The notes below the pieces were generated by a model, which saw only the letters and a list, made by a program, of their open reading frames with translations, was not told the origin of the DNA and made no database searches. This document shows, in pieces, positions 6,068 to 6,904 of a stretch of 6,904 bases of DNA (within the stretch, counting starts at the first letter, position 1; each line of letters starts with the position of its first letter). Source of the stretch: an uncultured Clostridia bacterium (GTDB lineage Bacteria; Bacillota; Clostridia; Oscillospirales; Acutalibacteraceae). Both the position numbers and the translations under genes were made by a program. The stretch spans positions 1 through 6,904 of the forward strand of contig CALYNW010000051.1 of NCBI GenBank assembly GCA_945224895.1, written 5' to 3'.

Positions 6068-6145
6068 GTAAAATTAGTATTTGTAAAACTATTTATTGTC
6101 GGGAAAAGGTGTTCATCATTAAATCGCCTATCTTCTCGTTTGCGT

Positions 6146-6160
6146 GCAGGCTCAGCCTGC
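6146..6160 (-). repeat. Short GC-rich palindrome just after tagD
   Basis: GCAGGCT and AGCCTGC form a perfect 7-bp inverted repeat around one base, starting four bases after the tagD stop codon. As RNA it could fold as a 6-bp stem with a 3-base loop. No T-run follows, so termination more likely occurs at the hairpin at 6029-6059. It may protect the mRNA 3' region. Confidence 0.5.
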
Positions 6161-6164
6161 CAAA

Positions 6165-6617
6165 TCACTTGTTTGTAAGGCTGTCCGGCTCGTCGGGAAG
6201 CTGGTCTATTCCGTCAATAGCTTCCTTAAGTCCCAAGTCCTGCTTAATCATAGTGGTGGAAACTCCCGGTGTTCTGTCAAGGAAAACAAGCTCACAATAA
6301 TCCTTAAGATAATCAAACTTGTCACTTCCTGCCCAATCACCACCCATTACAACTGTATCAACGTGATACTCCTTAACATCATTGATTTTCTGCTCCCAGC
6401 TGTTTTCAGGAATAACAAGGTCCACATAGCGAATTGCCTCAAGCATTTTCTTTCTTGTTTCATAGGTGTGATACGCCTTTTTGCCCTTGCCTGCGTTAAA
6501 CTCATCGGTTGACAGGGCAACAATAAGATAATCGCCCATAGCCTTAGCCCTTTGGAGCAAACGGATATGACCGTAATGGAGCAAATCGAATGTTCCGTAT
6601 GTTAAAATTCTTTTCAT
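6165..6617 (-). CDS. tagD: Glycerol-3-phosphate cytidylyltransferase (TagD-like)
   Basis: This 150-residue protein is a nucleotidyltransferase of the cytidylyltransferase family. It makes CDP-glycerol from CTP and sn-glycerol-3-phosphate, the activated donor for wall teichoic-acid and related polymers. GTFDLLHYGH (8-17) holds the HxGH signature (His14, His17) that binds CTP. TYETRKKMLEAIRYVD (51-66) includes the conserved Arg55 and Arg63, and RTPGVSTT (115-122) is the second signature block. Lys44, Lys46 and Lys47 sit in the substrate-side loop. It is about 20 residues longer than B. subtilis TagD (129); the extra part is an acidic tail (131-150, including DQLPDEPDS). The ATG at 6617 follows GGAGG (6627-6631) by nine bases. 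It lies 51 bp downstream of another minus-strand reading frame and is probably co-transcribed with it. The tag name rests on family motifs; the polymer made is not known. Confidence 0.92.
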   Translation of the reverse strand: MKRILTYGTFDLLHYGHIRLLQRAKAMGDYLIVALSTDEFNAGKGKKAYHTYETRKKMLEAIRYVDLVIPENSWEQKINDVKEYHVDTVVMGGDWAGSDKFDYLKDYCELVFLDRTPGVSTTMIKQDLGLKEAIDGIDQLPDEPDSLTNK

Positions 6618-6668
6618 AAATATGTGCCTCCGATAATAGTGGAAATTTCATCACAAAGCTGTTGCCGA

Positions 6669-6904
6669 TTATCTGTGTGACAATATCGGCTCACTTCCCG
6701 ATAATTTCCATTCGCAAAGCTCCAGCGGTTTTTGAGTGCTTTTCAGCTCGCTTATTTCCTTGTCTCCGTTATAGCAAAGACGATGAATTGCCGCAAGATA
6801 CTGAGACTCTATTTTGCCATTATAAAGCTGAGCGCTTTCATTTAACGAATCAACCAGCTGCGGAGTTTTCAAAACATCATTTGATAAATAATATTTGTTT
6901 TCAT
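6669..6904 (-). CDS. C-terminal end of an unrecognised protein, 5' part outside the window
   Basis: A minus-strand frame is open from the window edge to TAA at 6669-6671, giving 77 visible residues. It has protein-like character: a charged, helix-prone stretch (around QLVDSLNESAQLYNGK and QYLAAIHRLCYNGDKEI) and a less ordered tail ending SEPILSHR. The TTG at 6872 could serve as a start but has no ribosome binding site, and the same frame continues upstream, so this is more likely the end of a longer gene. No family was recognised. Its position directly upstream of tagD suggests, but does not show, a role in the same wall-polymer pathway. Confidence 0.6.
   Translation of the reverse strand, partial: ENKYYLSNDVLKTPQLVDSLNESAQLYNGKIESQYLAAIHRLCYNGDKEISELKSTQKPLELCEWKLSGSEPILSHR

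Noticed and set aside
6144..6512. Plus-strand open frame of 122 codons antisense to tagD
   Set aside because: The minus strand encodes clear cytidylyltransferase motifs over the same region.
6632..6721. Imperfect direct repeat (GATAAT followed by ATTTC and CAAAGCT) on both sides of the unknown gene's stop codon
   Set aside because: The copies differ in internal spacing and several bases, and one lies in coding sequence, so chance in AT-rich DNA is sufficient.
1..6904. CRISPR array, insertion sequence, tRNA or phage genes
   Set aside because: No regularly spaced repeats, transposase or integrase motifs, tRNA cloverleaf sequence or attachment-site duplications were seen.

Overview
The window looks like chromosomal DNA from a strictly anaerobic Gram-positive bacterium of the class Clostridia, probably a Ruminococcus-like gut organism. 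This is inferred from the moderately AT-rich composition, strong AGGAGG-type ribosome binding sites, an oxygen-sensitive class III ribonucleotide reductase with its activase, CDP-glycerol (teichoic-acid type) cell-wall genes, and the style of the ECF sigma/anti-sigma pair. No mobile element, CRISPR array, tRNA or rRNA was seen.

Layout. Positions 1-2720 (minus strand) hold nrdD followed by nrdG (3' end cut by the window edge), with a perfect 12-bp hairpin between them. Positions 2721-3120 are a 400-bp divergent intergenic region. It carries a very good extended -10 sigma-A-type promoter for nrdD, a near-consensus NrdR box with a weaker second box exactly 32 bp away, and, on the other strand, a strong promoter followed by two more TATAAT hexamers at exact 10-bp steps. 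Positions 3121-4440 (plus) encode a GTG-started CDP-glycerol glycerophosphotransferase, closed by a clean intrinsic terminator. Positions 4564-6016 (plus) are a two-gene operon: an ECF sigma factor whose last 8 bp overlap a single-pass membrane protein that is probably its anti-sigma factor. A bidirectional terminator at 6029-6067 separates this operon from convergent minus-strand genes: tagD-like glycerol-3-phosphate cytidylyltransferase (6165-6617) and, upstream of it, the C-terminal end of an unrecognised protein (6669-6904).

How the genes work together. NrdG uses S-adenosylmethionine to install the glycyl radical in NrdD, which then makes dNTPs without oxygen; the NrdR boxes suggest control by the global ribonucleotide reductase repressor. 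The TagD-like enzyme makes CDP-glycerol, the donor used by the glycerophosphotransferase, so two steps of one wall-polymer pathway flank an envelope-stress-type sigma/anti-sigma pair.

Points most worth following up: the putative extracytoplasmic sensor domain of the anti-sigma, which carries the protein's only two cysteines; nested inverted repeats over the sigma operon's putative auto-promoter; and an exact copy of that promoter's 10-bp -35-like element on the minus strand upstream of nrdD, which could tie the reductase genes to the ECF factor. All three are hypotheses from sequence reading alone. No wholly new system is evident.
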